Assembly (NCBI GenBank): GCA_963682055.1
Contig: OY821751.1
Location: 5,704,001 to 5,768,000, forward strand
Origin: Primula veris
Taxonomy: Eukaryota; Streptophyta; Magnoliopsida; Ericales; Primulaceae
Length of the DNA stretch: 64,000 nt
Direction: 5' to 3'
The notes beneath the pieces are model-generated. The model saw only the letters and a program-made list of their open reading frames with translations, ran no database searches and had not been told where the DNA came from. The position numbers and the translations under genes are program-made. Of the stretch, positions 52,475 to 64,000 are shown piece after piece (positions within the stretch are counted from its first letter, which is position 1; each line of letters opens with the position of its first letter).

Positions 52475-55400
52475 GGAGGTAAAACATAAAAGGGGTCACA
52501 CATGTAATAAACATAAAGGGATAAAATTACTTTTAGATCTACTTTGATTTTCACACTTGACATGTTTACTCAACAGATATATACATACACACTAATATAG
52601 AGCAAGGATGGACAAATGTTATGTTCAGCTAACTAAATACTGATTTTTGGTTTGAATGTTTTATAGCTTATATACAAAATATATTTTAATGATTGGCGTA
52701 TCCAAGCTGTATCGTATCCTAAATTTTCCAAAATATCTGTATCCACGTATTCATATCGTATCGGATACGATACCTGTATCCGTGTAACATAGGTTTTATC
52801 TGATGTGAACACATGTCAAATAGCCAAACCACAAGAAGAGAAGGTATGAGTGTATAATCATAAAATACTACCTTTAAAAAGGTAAGAATTTTTCGAATGC
52901 TCATAAGATAAAGGTTAGGCAGACCACGTCATTTGTAGACCCGAATAAAAGATTACCACTCTATTTCTCACGATGTTCATGACTTATGTCTAACAACCAG
53001 GAGAAGGTATAAACAAAAAATTCTACCTTCGAAAGGTCAGAAATTTGCTGAAAATCATACAAATTCAAAGTTTCCACAAGTAAAAAGGGGGGTTTTTGTT
53101 TAAGCACACTTCAATAATTATGAATAAAAGTAAAATTGAACGGAATTTTACAATTAACTTATAGAATATTCATTCAGATTTTAAAAACAAGCTGTACTTT
53201 TAAGGATTTGCTTTCTAAAAACATTTTCTTTTGAGGTTATTAATAACAGATTTACCTTCCAAGTAAAAATTGAAAATTAGCAAAGAAAACTGTAGGAATA
53301 CCTCGCTTTCTGAGAGATACCCATCAGGTACAAAGAAGCCATCTTCACTCTCATCTTCATCATCAACTTTAGCGTTCCCCTCCTCTAAACTTTCTTCAAT
53401 GTCATCTTTATCACAATCTGATAAGCTTTCACCAGGTTCCTCCTAAAACAATACATCATTATCCATTAATATACTATTTCTGCTAACATCTTGCAAACAA
53501 GTAATCACCTCACAATTAACATACCTCCTCCCACTCTTCATCACTATCGATATCATAATCTAAATCTGGATCCATCTTTAAAGGATGCCGTGGTCCAATA
53601 ACTCGACTGGAAATATTAAAAATGAGATGGGATTAAAAAAGTATACAACAAGGCATTTCTTAAAAGCTGTGTTTTTTCTGGTTTTCTGCCTGAAAGGCCT
53701 ACAAGCTTCAAGCAGGATTAACCTAGCCTTTCCAGAACTTAAAAAATCCAGCCTATTTCTGCAACCAAACCAGCCAAAATAACATTAACCGCAATCATTG
53801 CCTGTTCCTCAGTAAATAAATACCTGGTATTAGGCCAAATACCATAAAAGGCAGGTCGGTGACTATTATCAAACTGAAGTAGCTGCTTATATCGATAGTG
53901 CTTTTGGCTGCTTGAAGGAGAATTATCTACATCTAAATCAATAATTCTTTCATCACCTTTGCTGGTACAAAGCTTAATTTCCTTTATCAGTTCTATTTTC
54001 GGTGTTTTACGAATGCCCCAATGCTGCTTCGCATTTCCACGAATTTCACGACCCAAGCCACGCCATGAACTCAAGTGTGACCTAACAGATCAACAACATT
54101 TACCCACAGATATTCAATATATACAGCTGAAAACTCAACAATAAGGAAAATGGATTATTCTTTTTACCATTTCAAACACTAGCTATCATAATTTTTCAAT
54201 TTTGTACACCAACCTAAGGATTTTAGTTAATGCGCAAGCAGTACCCTTACACTAATGTTACCATAATAATTAGTGTACATAAGTGAAATTTGATCACTAG
54301 GTTATCATACATAAGTGAGATTTACCAAAACAATAGTGTACAAAAGTGAATAAAAAAGTGAGATTTAATATTGGTATATAGTAAAACTGATAGGTTGGTG
54401 TAAAAAAAAACGGGTTAGTATGTACACCAGTTAACAACTCAAAATTGAATATATAAACTCAACAACTAAAGAAATTAATTTTTTGATGAAACTATACCTG
54501 CGAAGATCTTCAGCACTTGTGCTCTCATTTTGAAAAAGAGCATCATCCAATAACTGGGTAACTGGTTCAATCCTGTTTAATAGTGTATTCGACATTGTCG
54601 TCTTTGGTGAGGATTGGTTGTTTGGGGAAGTTGAGCTAGTTTTGCTTTTCTTGAGAAAACGTTCCATTAATGAAGCTTGCTTTTGCATTGAAAGAAGCTT
54701 TTTTTTTTCAGCTTCTTCTTTCTCCCTTCTTCGCTGTTCTTTCTCTGCTTCCTCTTCTTGTTTTTTAATATGTTTTTGCATTTCAGATTCTTCTTTTTCT
54801 CTCCGCTTTTCCTCTTTCTCTGCTTCATCTTGTATACGCCTTAGCTCCTTTTCCTGTATTTCCATCAGTAGATTAAAAATATGATACATGTACAAAGTAT
54901 TTGCCTTAAGATAACATGAACCCAGATCTTACTCAAGGAGAGGATGATCACAGTACAATATCTTTCTTTTTATCAACTGAGACTCATGAAAGGTTTTACA
55001 CATGTGATTGAAGACGAAGACTGCCAGCAGGAGATGGAAACTGTTCATATAAATTATTTACCATAATGTTTAAGATGTTTTTAATTGTCTTATTAGCATC
55101 TCTCCAACTTCTAATGTTCAAGTGCCTATGGCTTAGAATCCCCCTTGTTTTTTTAGGTAAGTTCCACTTATGCATATCCATTTATACATCTTCAGGCTTG
55201 TTTTATTACAGCTTTTAAGAAAATAAGCTGAATCTTTAAGATTGAGAAAGGGGTTGGTTTCACCCCTCTGTTTTAAAAGACTTGTTTCAAAGTTCAATAA
55301 TCACGCTTAAAAAACAATAAAGAAAGAGCTTAAAAGGCAACCAAACAAGCCAATAATCAAGCTTCTACATTTCTTGCAAATACTTTATATTTTATTCCCC

Positions 55401-58210
55401 TCAAAAGTTGCAAACAATGGTCAATTTCTACTAAGCACATCAAAACTCAAAGAAGTTAAAACTAAAGTGATTTCTAAGCAAATGGTACTACGTGCAAAAT
55501 CTAAACTCACATTTTGTTTCTTCTCTTTCTCCAGTTCGCGGTCCAGTTTCTTTTTCTCCCTCTCAGCTTCTCTTTTGCTTTTCTCCAGCTGCTTCATTAG
55601 TTCTTTTTGTTCTTTTTTTGCATCTTTTTCAGACCTTGTAAAATACAAAATACAAGTTAGAAATCCGATGCACAAATACAATTCCCAAAACTTTTATATA
55701 ACGTACTTGTTGGCATCATTTTTCTGCTCCAGACTTTGCTGCAACAGACGTATATCTGATTCACTTAAAGCTTTACCCAGCACTTCAGAAGCTTTTCTTA
55801 TGTCATGGCTATAACTTTGGTTATCTTCCGATTTCTGTAATGCAGCTATCATATCTGAAATAATTAAAAGTTCGTTATCCAATTAAAAGAAATCAAGAAT
55901 CAGAAATATGCCTTTCTACTATATAATTCAAGCCAGCAGACTTCTCATTTAACTGATAATTTGCTTCGGAAAAATATTACTATAAATATCTGGAAAAAAT
56001 GAGAAGAAATACTAACCAGAAATGGCAATGATCCTCTCATGAACTTTTTTCCGACACACTCTCCTAGACTTTATAATCCCACGAACTGTTTTTGGCATTA
56101 ATTTCAAGTCTCTTGTCTGCAATTTTACATTAATAAGACTAGTTCAACAAGTGTAAAAGGTGAACTATATAAGACATAAATAATAGGTAATCAAGCTAGT
56201 AATTACCAAAAGTAAGATAAAACACTTGATAACTAATGAAGGTATACATGGTAAGACCATTAACAATACGACTTAAGGACGAAAAGAATAATCAGTGCCC
56301 TGGAAAGGAAACTTAGATGGCAAAAGAGGGAATAAGTAAATAACTAAAGAAAACTAGAGTTCATAAGAAGAGCGAAAATAGAATGCATCGGCAAATATAA
56401 AGCTGGAATAGTTCAAACAAAAGAAACAGAAACAGTTCTTTGGGATATATCCAATCACTAGAACAGTACAACCGTACATCACCATAGAAAATGAAGCAGT
56501 ACAACAATAAGCAAATATTATTATTTTTATTATTTTATTTTAAGGTCTTTTTTTTCTTTATTAAAACAATAAAGTGATTACACGGAGATGAAAGGCAAGC
56601 AAAAGTGAAGTCAATTTATCCAAGGAATGAAGTTGGTGAAGAACAACAAACGGAAGATGAAACCTTTCTTTCCCAACAGAGATTTAATACAACAAAAACT
56701 CAATACTGGTGAACATTAAAGTTCTGAATTTACTACAAAAGAAATAGAATACTACAAACAATACAGAATAACGATCCAGTTTTTAAGTCTTTTAATAGAA
56801 ATTCAATACAAAAAAAAAACATTTAAGAGTTGAGAATCCAGGTCTTTCAACAAACACCCAGTACCAGAAAACATAGTTTATAACAAATTTAACAAACACT
56901 ATTCATATACCAGCACAACATTTCAGTTCATAGATTAATTGTTCATAAACAAATGCAATAACCTTTCTCATTGAAGTCCAGTATTAAATACATAAAGAGA
57001 CTAATTCAAAACTCGGAAACACATAGAATTCCAAATATAGTATAATAAAGTTAATCTTTAGAACATTAAATCTTACAACACTGATTGATTAGTAGTTCAA
57101 ACATTACAGTTTTGGAATCCAAATCTCTATGAACAGATCCAATATTTGCAAACACCGGTGTTTTCGATCCATATCTCTATCTAACCCAATTAAAGAACCC
57201 GCAGAACATCTACGAGACTAAGATCGGGATTTAAAACATAAAAACATACTCAATATGCACAAACATTCAAGTTCAGACTTACTAAATACTTAAACACAAA
57301 TCAACATTCAAACACTTCAAGATCCAAATTCAAGTCTTTTAACATATTAGATACCAAAAGTAGCACAGAATTTAAACCCTTTAACAGTATAAATACATGC
57401 ATTACACGTACTCTATACACAATTCCATAGCTTCCAATACAGTTAAAAGTCTAAAACAACAACATAACATTTAAGTCTGAGAATAAGATCTAGACACAAC
57501 CTCAACACCAGAAACATTGAACTTCCAAATAATAACATTTCACCAGAACTCGGCATTCACATACGCTAAACTTTCATATTCAAATCTTTCAAAATAAATT
57601 GCATTCATAGTTTCACAGATACGTTAACATTCAATCCAAAATTCATGCAAATTCAGCACTATCAAAAACTATAAACACTAAAATACCATAGTCAATATTT
57701 TCAGCTTAAACTCAATACTCAAAACACAATAAAAATCCACATTCCAGTTATCTTAACGCAAAACATTAAATTACAAATAACTATATATATATATACCTCC
57801 CAACACCACAAAGCTTCCTCTCTCTCATCCTCCAACACATCCGCATCGACATTCGGCACCCCATACGAAACCCTCTGCCCAATCAAAAGCACGGTGCTTT
57901 TCACGGAAGCTAAACTCACTCCCTCTCTCCCCTCCTTCACCTTGTCGTAAACCTCGTCAACGAGCTTAGAGAGGGAAACACCCCTCTCCTCCAACAACCA
58001 TGCAATCTCCGAATTATTACCCGAATCATCTAACCCTATTTTCTCTCCTAAACACTCTTTGTAATAGTTTAATAAACCATTTTTCTCATTTTCGAGCACT
58101 ACAATACGAGATTCCCTCTCCTCGTTTGATATTTGGTTCAAACCCGAGGATCTTTTTCGTTTTCCTGACTTTTTCTTTGCCACCTCATCGGTTACCATCG
58201 GCTCCGCCAT
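50006..58210 (-). CDS. FAS1: Chromatin assembly factor 1 large subunit FAS1 (p150 homologue)
   Basis: Histone H3-H4 chaperone subunit that deposits nucleosomes behind replication forks with FAS2 and MSI1. Twelve exons: 58210-57797, 56116-56017, 55854-55707, 55634-55511, 54853-54498, 54081-53824, 53606-53525, 53442-53302, 52160-51747, 50914-50777, 50400-50355, 50205-50006. All are GT-AG and phases agree, giving 806 residues against about 815 in Arabidopsis. The KER region (about residues 221-315) is a Lys/Glu/Arg coiled coil ending ASLMERFLKKSK. The ED region (about 478-545) has DYDIDSDEEWEEEEPGE and EDGFFVPDGYLSE. The C-terminal part has FPCVPKIQLRNKVREIAEF, WQVKKEIL and SIASFFSKRCLPP, a winged-helix-like end. 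Intron 8 contains a hAT-type MITE with a poly(G) tract. The frame is intact throughout. Confidence 0.95.
52248..52792. mobile_element. hAT-type MITE, 545 bp, in a FAS1 intron
   Basis: Starts CTATGTAGCACGGATAC and ends GTATCCGTGTAACATAG, inverted repeats of each other with two mismatches. Flanks are gttttaca (52240-52247) and gttttatc (52793-52800), an 8-bp duplication with six matches. The interior is full of GTATCCGATACGG-type words in both orientations. It lies inside the 1.1-kb intron between exons 8 and 9, well away from the splice sites. Confidence 0.8.
52443..52473 (+). repeat. Poly(G) tract, 31 bases
   Basis: 31 consecutive Gs inside the MITE, followed by aggagg. On the FAS1 transcript strand this is a run of Cs. 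The length should be treated with care, since such runs are prone to sequencing and assembly error. Confidence 0.9.
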
Positions 58211-58229
58211 TGAAACCCTAGATTTTTAT

Positions 58230-58545
58230 AAAAAGGTGAAAATTAAGAAATATTCAAATCTGCAATTAAAAAACTAATTATCAATTATAATTAACAAAAT
58301 TTCAAATCTGCAATAAAAAGACTAACTATCAATTAAAATTAACAAATATTCAAATCTGCAATTGAAAGACTAGTTATCAATTAAAATTAACAAAAGTTCG
58401 AATCTGCAATAAAAGATTAATTATCAATTACAATTAACAAATATTTATATCTGCAATTAAAAGGCTAATCATCAATTAAAATTAGCAAATGATCAAATCT
58501 GCAATAAAAAGACCAATTATCAATTACAATTAACAAATGATAATT
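58230..58545. repeat. 49-bp tandem repeat directly upstream of FAS1
   Basis: Six copies of about 49 bp, each with caaatctgcaat, aaaagactaattatcaatta and aattaacaaat. The array starts about 20 bases before the ATG on the minus strand, so it lies in the FAS1 leader or core promoter. Beyond it (58560-59060) are three longer imperfect copies of a block with ccatacctca or aatctccc, cagttaattgaaagct and cttcgaaat. Confidence 0.85.
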
Positions 58546-59072
58546 AACAGAAAAAAAAACAAATAAAAAGGCCATTGTTTTTCTTCAAAATGGGAAAAAA
58601 AAACCCTAAATTCAGTATAAAAAATCAATTAACAGAAAAATATTAAAATCTAATCCAAAAATCAATAAAAAATGAAAACAAATCAATATCTCCCAAAACC
58701 ACAGTTAATTGAAAGCTAGACTTTAAAATCGAAATATTTCAATTAACAGAAAACATTACAACCTAATCCAAAAATCATTCAACACAAATACCCAAAACTA
58801 AACAGCAAATTTTTTAAAAAATAAAAATAAAAAAATCCATACCTCACAAACACCAGAGTTAATTAAAATCAATTGTTTTCTTCGAAATGGGGAAATTTAA
58901 CCAGATTATATATGTATGCATGTATGTATGTGTGTATAAACTAATTAAGAAGTGTTTTAGTAATTAAAAATTAAAAACAAACCCATACCTCAAATCACCG
59001 CAATTAATCGAAAGCTATTATTTTGCTTCGAAATTAGGAAAATAAAACCAAATTCAATAACAGAAATACAAA

Positions 59073-59105
<33 letters not shown>

Positions 59106-60560
59106 GTGTGTATATATATATGTAATTAAGTAATTAAGAAGTGTTTTTTAGTTTTAGTAATTAGAAATTTGATCGGAAATGTAACGTGTCGGTTGAGTTG
59201 TTTTTTTTTCTAGAGAGAGATTTATTTATAATACGAGTATAATATGTATCGATATCTATATATATTTAAGTTGTAAAAATAGGTATTAATGGAAATAAAA
59301 GTATGTGTATTTTTAATCTCCCGCCAAATAAAGAGGAAAATAAATAAGGGGGAATTTTTTTTTCTGTTTTTGCCGCTCCGGTTTATTTTGGTTGGCGCCT
59401 ATTTTATTTGAGTTTGGGTTTGGGCCCAATTATCTTATGGCCTTTCTTTGGGCTTTGTTTGTTTGTTTTTGGGTTATTTGCACTTACGGTACTCGAAGCA
59501 GGCGTGACATCGGTTCGGTACTGAACTTTTTTTGACTACATACTGATACCATATTAAACTAGTTTGTTTTGAGAATTTTTATACAATTACCGAAACAAAA
59601 AAATCGGTATACCAAACTATTCGGTTCGGTTTCGTTTTTATACCAAATTTTAGAGTTTACAAGTAATGATAGAAAAATAGTGCGTATTGGGGAAAAAAAC
59701 GTAGTATAATGTTTTAAAAGTAGTAGATTAAAAATATATATTTATTTATATTATTGTTACATTTATTGTTTCTTTGCATAAAAGAGTAAACCATACTGGA
59801 CATTTCTAGTAAATGTTATAAATAAAAGAAAATGTTATAAGTATTTACTAGAAAAAGTAATATAAGTATATTATAACAATGTTAATAATTAAGTGTATAT
59901 AAGTCTTTTAATTTATTTGTCTATATAGTATATTTTTATATTTCGGTTTGAATCGGTACCATTTCGAACTCACCAAACGAATACCCAAACCGAACCGATT
60001 TTCAAAGATCGGTTCGGTTGTACCGTACCGTAATGTCGGTATACCAAAATTTTGATATCGACTTGATTGGTTCGGCTTGAAAAGAGATCGTTTGATATAA
60101 GTGGGTAAAAAAAAAGTCACCCATACCTCCAAGCTTTAGAAAAAAATAGTTTTATTTGGTTTTCTTTGTTTTTCTCATGGAAGGAAATAACTCCCCTCTA
60201 TTTTGCTAAATTTTGATGAAAAGCAAAAAAAAAAGTAAAAAAAAACAAACAAACTATATGTTTTGATCAAAATAGTAAAAAATCTATATGAACTGTTTTT
60301 GGTCTGGTTCATTTGTTCGGATTAATTACACATATTGTCCTCGTAACTTGATAATAAAAAAAATTGGTTTCCATAGTTTTACTTGTAAAAAGCTCGATTG
60401 CTGGTCCGGGTTTATTTTGGGTTCGCGCCTTATTTATTTTGAGTTTGGGCCTAGTACCAATTTACTTATACATTTGATTATGGTCTTTCTTTGGGCTAGT
60501 TTATTTGTTTAAGGTTATTTACATTAATGGTCGTGGTCCTCATAGTTTGAGAAAAATAAA
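58546..60560. other. Gene-free region upstream of FAS1 with a long-range duplication
   Basis: 59370-59500 and 60400-60545 are direct copies sharing ggtttattttggttggcgcc-like sequence, tttgagtttgggc, ggcctttctttgggct and ggttatttrcac. Between them (about 59500-60130) is sequence rich in accgaaccgatt and atcggttcggt in both orientations, which looks like another hAT-type MITE, though its termini could not be fixed. TA microsatellites lie at 59090-59120. No gene seen. Confidence 0.5.
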
Positions 60561-62690
60561 TTATTTGGTTTCATAGTTGTCTTTTACAAAACTACATGCA
60601 AAATTAACCTTATACCAAGATTGCCAAAATAAACTTTTTCTAAATTTTATCACATAATAGTTCATGATCTCCGTTTGATATCAGCTTTCTCGGCCAAAAA
60701 GTTGATTTCAAAAACCATTAGGAGAAAAAGCTTACTTTAAAAAAAAACATGTAATGGGTGTGTTTGGTAAAAAGTTAAAAATAACAACTTTTATCATATT
60801 GATGTTTGACATTTGATCCGTTTGATATCAGATTTTTCGGTTGAAAATATGTTTTCATAAAGCAATAGAAAAAAAGTTTGTTTTCCAAAATATGCATGAG
60901 TGTATGACAAAAACTTAAAAAGACTAACTTTTAACGTATTGATTTTTGCCATTAGCTAATAACATTTTTATTTTTTTAATTAAAATAACTTCACAGGACA
61001 TTTTTTTGATAAATTTTCATAATATCATATTTAAACGAGTAAGTAACACGTCAAGTATACGAATAAAATTTTAATTGAGATAAGATCAATATTCATTTAA
61101 ATTCTTAAAACGGTGGCGATAAAGCTACCAAAATCTCCAAAATGTGTGACCTTTTTGGTTTTAGCTTTTCTATTTATATTCCTCCAAAATCTAGATTTTT
61201 AAAAGCTAAAAAAAAAACAGTGATATCAAACGCATGTGGGTTTTCAAAATAAAAAATCTAACAAAAAAAGTTGATGTCAAACATGCACATTAGCTAATAT
61301 TCTCTTGTTTTTTCAATCAAAATTGACTTATAAGATATTTATTTTGATTAATTTTTAAAATATCATAATGAAACGGGCAAGTAACACGTCAAACATACGG
61401 ATAAAACTTTAGTTGGGATAAGATCAATATTCATTTAAATTATGAAAATGGTGATGAGAAAGCTACAAAAATAGGTAGTTTTTTTGCTTTTAGATTTTCT
61501 AATTAATAAGTTCATTCAAATTCTGAATTTTTAAAACCTAAAAAAAACAGTTATACAAAACGCATGTGGCTTTTTAAAAATTTGATTCCAAACATGCGTT
61601 GTAGCTATGTGATTGAAATTTTTAATTTTTAATTTCCGCAATTTAATATACTTAAAAATTGCAAATCAATGTTACACGTAATTTCGTAGGAAACACTTCT
61701 TTAGAGACGTGAGGAGTAGTTATGGTTATACTTTGGTTTTGTTCCTCGAACACGTGTTACCTAAATTGGACGTCGGCCAATTGTTTGATGATTCAAAAAT
61801 TGGAAATACTTACAAATCGATACATATTAATCAAGCTAATTACAAAAAACTTTTATGTGCGTATTTATATACAATTAGGTGCATATACTTATTTACAATT
61901 ATATATATGTTATAAAAAAATTTAATTTAAAAAACAAATTCGAAAAAAACTGAAAAAAATCAAAAAAATTGTGCATAATATCAAACAGAATTAGACATGA
62001 TTAAGTAGGATTAAACATGATTAGACATACAAGATTGGATATGATTAGACATGATCAAACATGATTAGACATACATGATTGAACAGGATTAGACAAGATC
62101 GCACATATTTTTTGTATAAAAAATGTATTTTTTAAAATTTTGATTTTTTTAACTTTGGTTTTTAATATTTAAATATTTTTTTCGATTGTTTTGAATTTTT
62201 TAACGACACATCTACCTATTTGTAAATAAATTCACAAAATATGCATTCTTTTTTTTATAAAAGGGTTATCAAGTTCAAAATAACCAAATTTTTTATAAAT
62301 AAATTTATAAATATGTACTTAAATTGTCATATTCCTTAAAAAAATGAGAGATGGTACACATTGCACATACTATGCCACATTGTACTAAATATTTCATGAC
62401 TCATTCACAATGAACTTGCCGTTTCATAATAAACCAATCTATGACTTTCTGTAAAGTAAAAGGTGATTATGCTAATCACATGTCACAAAATATACATGGT
62501 TGGTAATAATGTTCTAAAGTTTTAAATACTCTTGAAAAAGGAGCTTCTCTTTTATTAAAGTAAAACTCACAAGTATCACATGCAGAACAATTGGGAAAAT
62601 TTTAGACAAATTCAAAACTGAAAAACAGAACTCCATTCAAACTTAAAAGGCAGAAGAATATAACACTTTATTCCACAAGCTTATTAAAAA
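60561..62690. other. Gene-free region with tandem repeats
   Basis: About 60950-61288 and 61289-61600 are two copies of a 338-bp unit sharing attagctaat, aagtaacacgtcaa, gataagatcaatattcattt and aaacgcatgtgg. Shorter related copies (tccgtttgatatcag, twice) precede them. About 61990-62105 is a degenerate array of atgattagacat words. Two overlapping 67-68 residue frames near 61710-61925 have no family features and are not called. The region from about 62540 probably contains the V-ATPase H 3'UTR. Confidence 0.5.
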
Positions 62691-62858
62691 AAATTGTTCA
62701 TATAAATTCACAACAAATAACAGACACAATTTCGCCTAGATGACACTCTCGGCTCGAGCTATAATTAACAAACCAATGAAAATACATCACGACCCAAAAA
62801 CTTCCATTTTCATGCTTCCGAAAAACACTGTTTATTTTAAATACTATATTGGCAATAT

Positions 62859-64000
62859 CTAGACCTGCAAAAAGCTTGCATACTTGGCACCAAGAAAGAG
62901 CCTCTGGGCACAAAGCAAGGCGTTTTTGGTGACCTCAGCATTTTCGTGGTTCATTAATTTCATTATACGCTCCTTTGCTTTAAGGTCGTTCACTATTACC
63001 CGACCAGCAGGGTGATATTGAATGAACTGAGAAAGATCGTAGCAAGAAACAGCTAGTGCCCTTGAATCACTCGATGTGTCCAAAATTGTGATGAGGACCC
63101 TCAGGATCTGCATTTGGATAGGCAATGGAAATAAATTCACTTAACATTTCTAAACAAAAAATGATAGTACTTGTTTTTATTTAAAGGTCCGTACAGTCGA
63201 CTGTTATGTTAATTCAATATTGTACACCATAAAATGAAACCATAATAAACCCGGTGATACTCCGTTGCTAAATAATTCAAGCATTCAATTTAAAATGCAG
63301 ATAATTTGAGAATAGTATAGATCAAAAAGGCACAAAGAAGAGGATCCTAACGCGATACTCAAGTACAAGGATATATTCACCAACAAAACCAAATGTCCTT
63401 TTTGAAAAACCACTCGCCAAGCTAGAATCAAGTCTATATGGCTTGTTTGCTTATTTTGTTGCAGCTTTTAAGCAATTTAGCTGGAAATTTTCACTATTTA
63501 AGAAAAAACTAGAGTCCTCCAGTTTGAAATTCTAGCCTTCTCGGGCCAAATATAGGAAGAAGTCCGCTTTTAAGCTGGTCAACCAAATGAAGTCCAGCTT
63601 TCAAGTAAAAAGACTATATCACTTAGCTTAATAGCTGCAAGCAAGGAAGATCATAATTTTTCCCTTTTCTTCACATTAAGATAAAGAAAAAAGAAAAAAT
63701 TCTTAGCGAACAATACCTGGTAGTCAACAATATACTTAAGTACAAGACATGTTCATGAATGAAACCAAAGCTGTTCGGAAAACGCTGTGTACCAGCTAGT
63801 ATCCAAGTGTTATTCTCTCCTTTCTATTAAAACCGGAAAGAGGAAAAGGAATCATAGCCTTAGCAAAACAATACCTGGAAATCGCTTTCTTCGAAGTGTG
63901 TAATGTTCTCACGCCAAAAAGTAGGATCCTTGTGCATAGGAGACCAATCAAGATGGCCTATAAGGACTTCTTGCTTGTACATGTCAAACGAACTCAGTTT
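62859..64000 (-). CDS. V-type proton ATPase subunit H, C-terminal two exons (partial)
   Basis: Cytosolic V1 regulatory subunit that couples V1 to V0 and restrains free V1. Two exons are visible: 64000-63875 (in frame from the window edge) and 63107-62859 with TGA, giving 124 residues. The intron is GT-AG. The first exon reads [20 protein letters not shown] then [18 protein letters not shown]. The second contains [48 protein letters not shown] and ends [11 protein letters not shown]. These are the strongly conserved C-terminal armadillo-like repeats of plant VHA-H. The remaining two-thirds or more of the gene lies beyond the right edge. No lesions are seen. Repeat-like copies of one segment occur inside the intron (about 63345-63430 and 63725-63810). 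Confidence 0.95.

Noticed and set aside
54618..54884. 88-residue Ser/Phe-rich plus-strand frame
   Set aside because: Antisense shadow of the FAS1 KER coiled coil.
61709..61925. Two overlapping 67-68 residue frames
   Set aside because: Low-complexity and hydrophobic, in AT-rich repeat DNA; no support.

Overview
This is a stretch of nuclear DNA from a flowering plant, very probably a eudicot. It is AT-rich, its genes carry many short GT-AG introns, and it holds plant-specific families (SAUR, self-incompatibility S1-type, FAS1, LIF2-type RNA-binding protein, glutaredoxin-like CxxC protein) among LINE, MULE, hAT, Stowaway-like and LTR remnants. I cannot name the order or species from sequence alone. 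All exon boundaries were read by eye from splice sites, reading frame and remembered family similarity; no search was run.

Layout. 1-2686: decayed LINE with reverse transcriptase, zinc-binding and RNase H regions, ending in poly(A). 2914-8497 (+): 15 exons of a GH116 non-lysosomal glucosylceramidase (GBA2 type) whose first exons are missing from the window. 8.5-21 kb: a transposon cluster. It contains an AT-rich foldback element around a 21-bp minisatellite, a complete 5,014-bp MULE with 9-bp target duplications whose broken transposase ends in an OTU protease domain, two hAT-type MITEs with exact 8-bp target duplications, and a second long-inverted-repeat element. 23340-23747 (-): a small secreted S1-type protein. 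25.1-27.6 kb: LINE ORF1 remnant interrupted by a solo LTR with a 5-bp target duplication. 27.6-32 kb: mostly gene-free. 32124-33242 (+): intronless glutaredoxin-like protein. 34719-38124 (-): three-RRM hnRNP of the LIF2 / hnRNP Q type, preceded upstream by about 4.6 kb of repeats rich in AACCCTA motifs that may be a 5'UTR intron. 44758-45780 (-): two-exon, 95-residue tail-anchored protein. 48803-49195 (+): SAUR. 50006-58210 (-): full 12-exon FAS1, the large subunit of chromatin assembly factor 1. 62859-64000 (-): the last two exons of V-ATPase subunit H, running off the right edge.

The genes do not form an operon-like unit. Two of them, FAS1 and the LIF2-type protein, belong to chromatin-regulation families and lie about 12 kb apart on the same strand, which may be chance. 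Much of the window is tandem duplication and nested transposons, and several insertions can be placed to the base from their target-site duplications.
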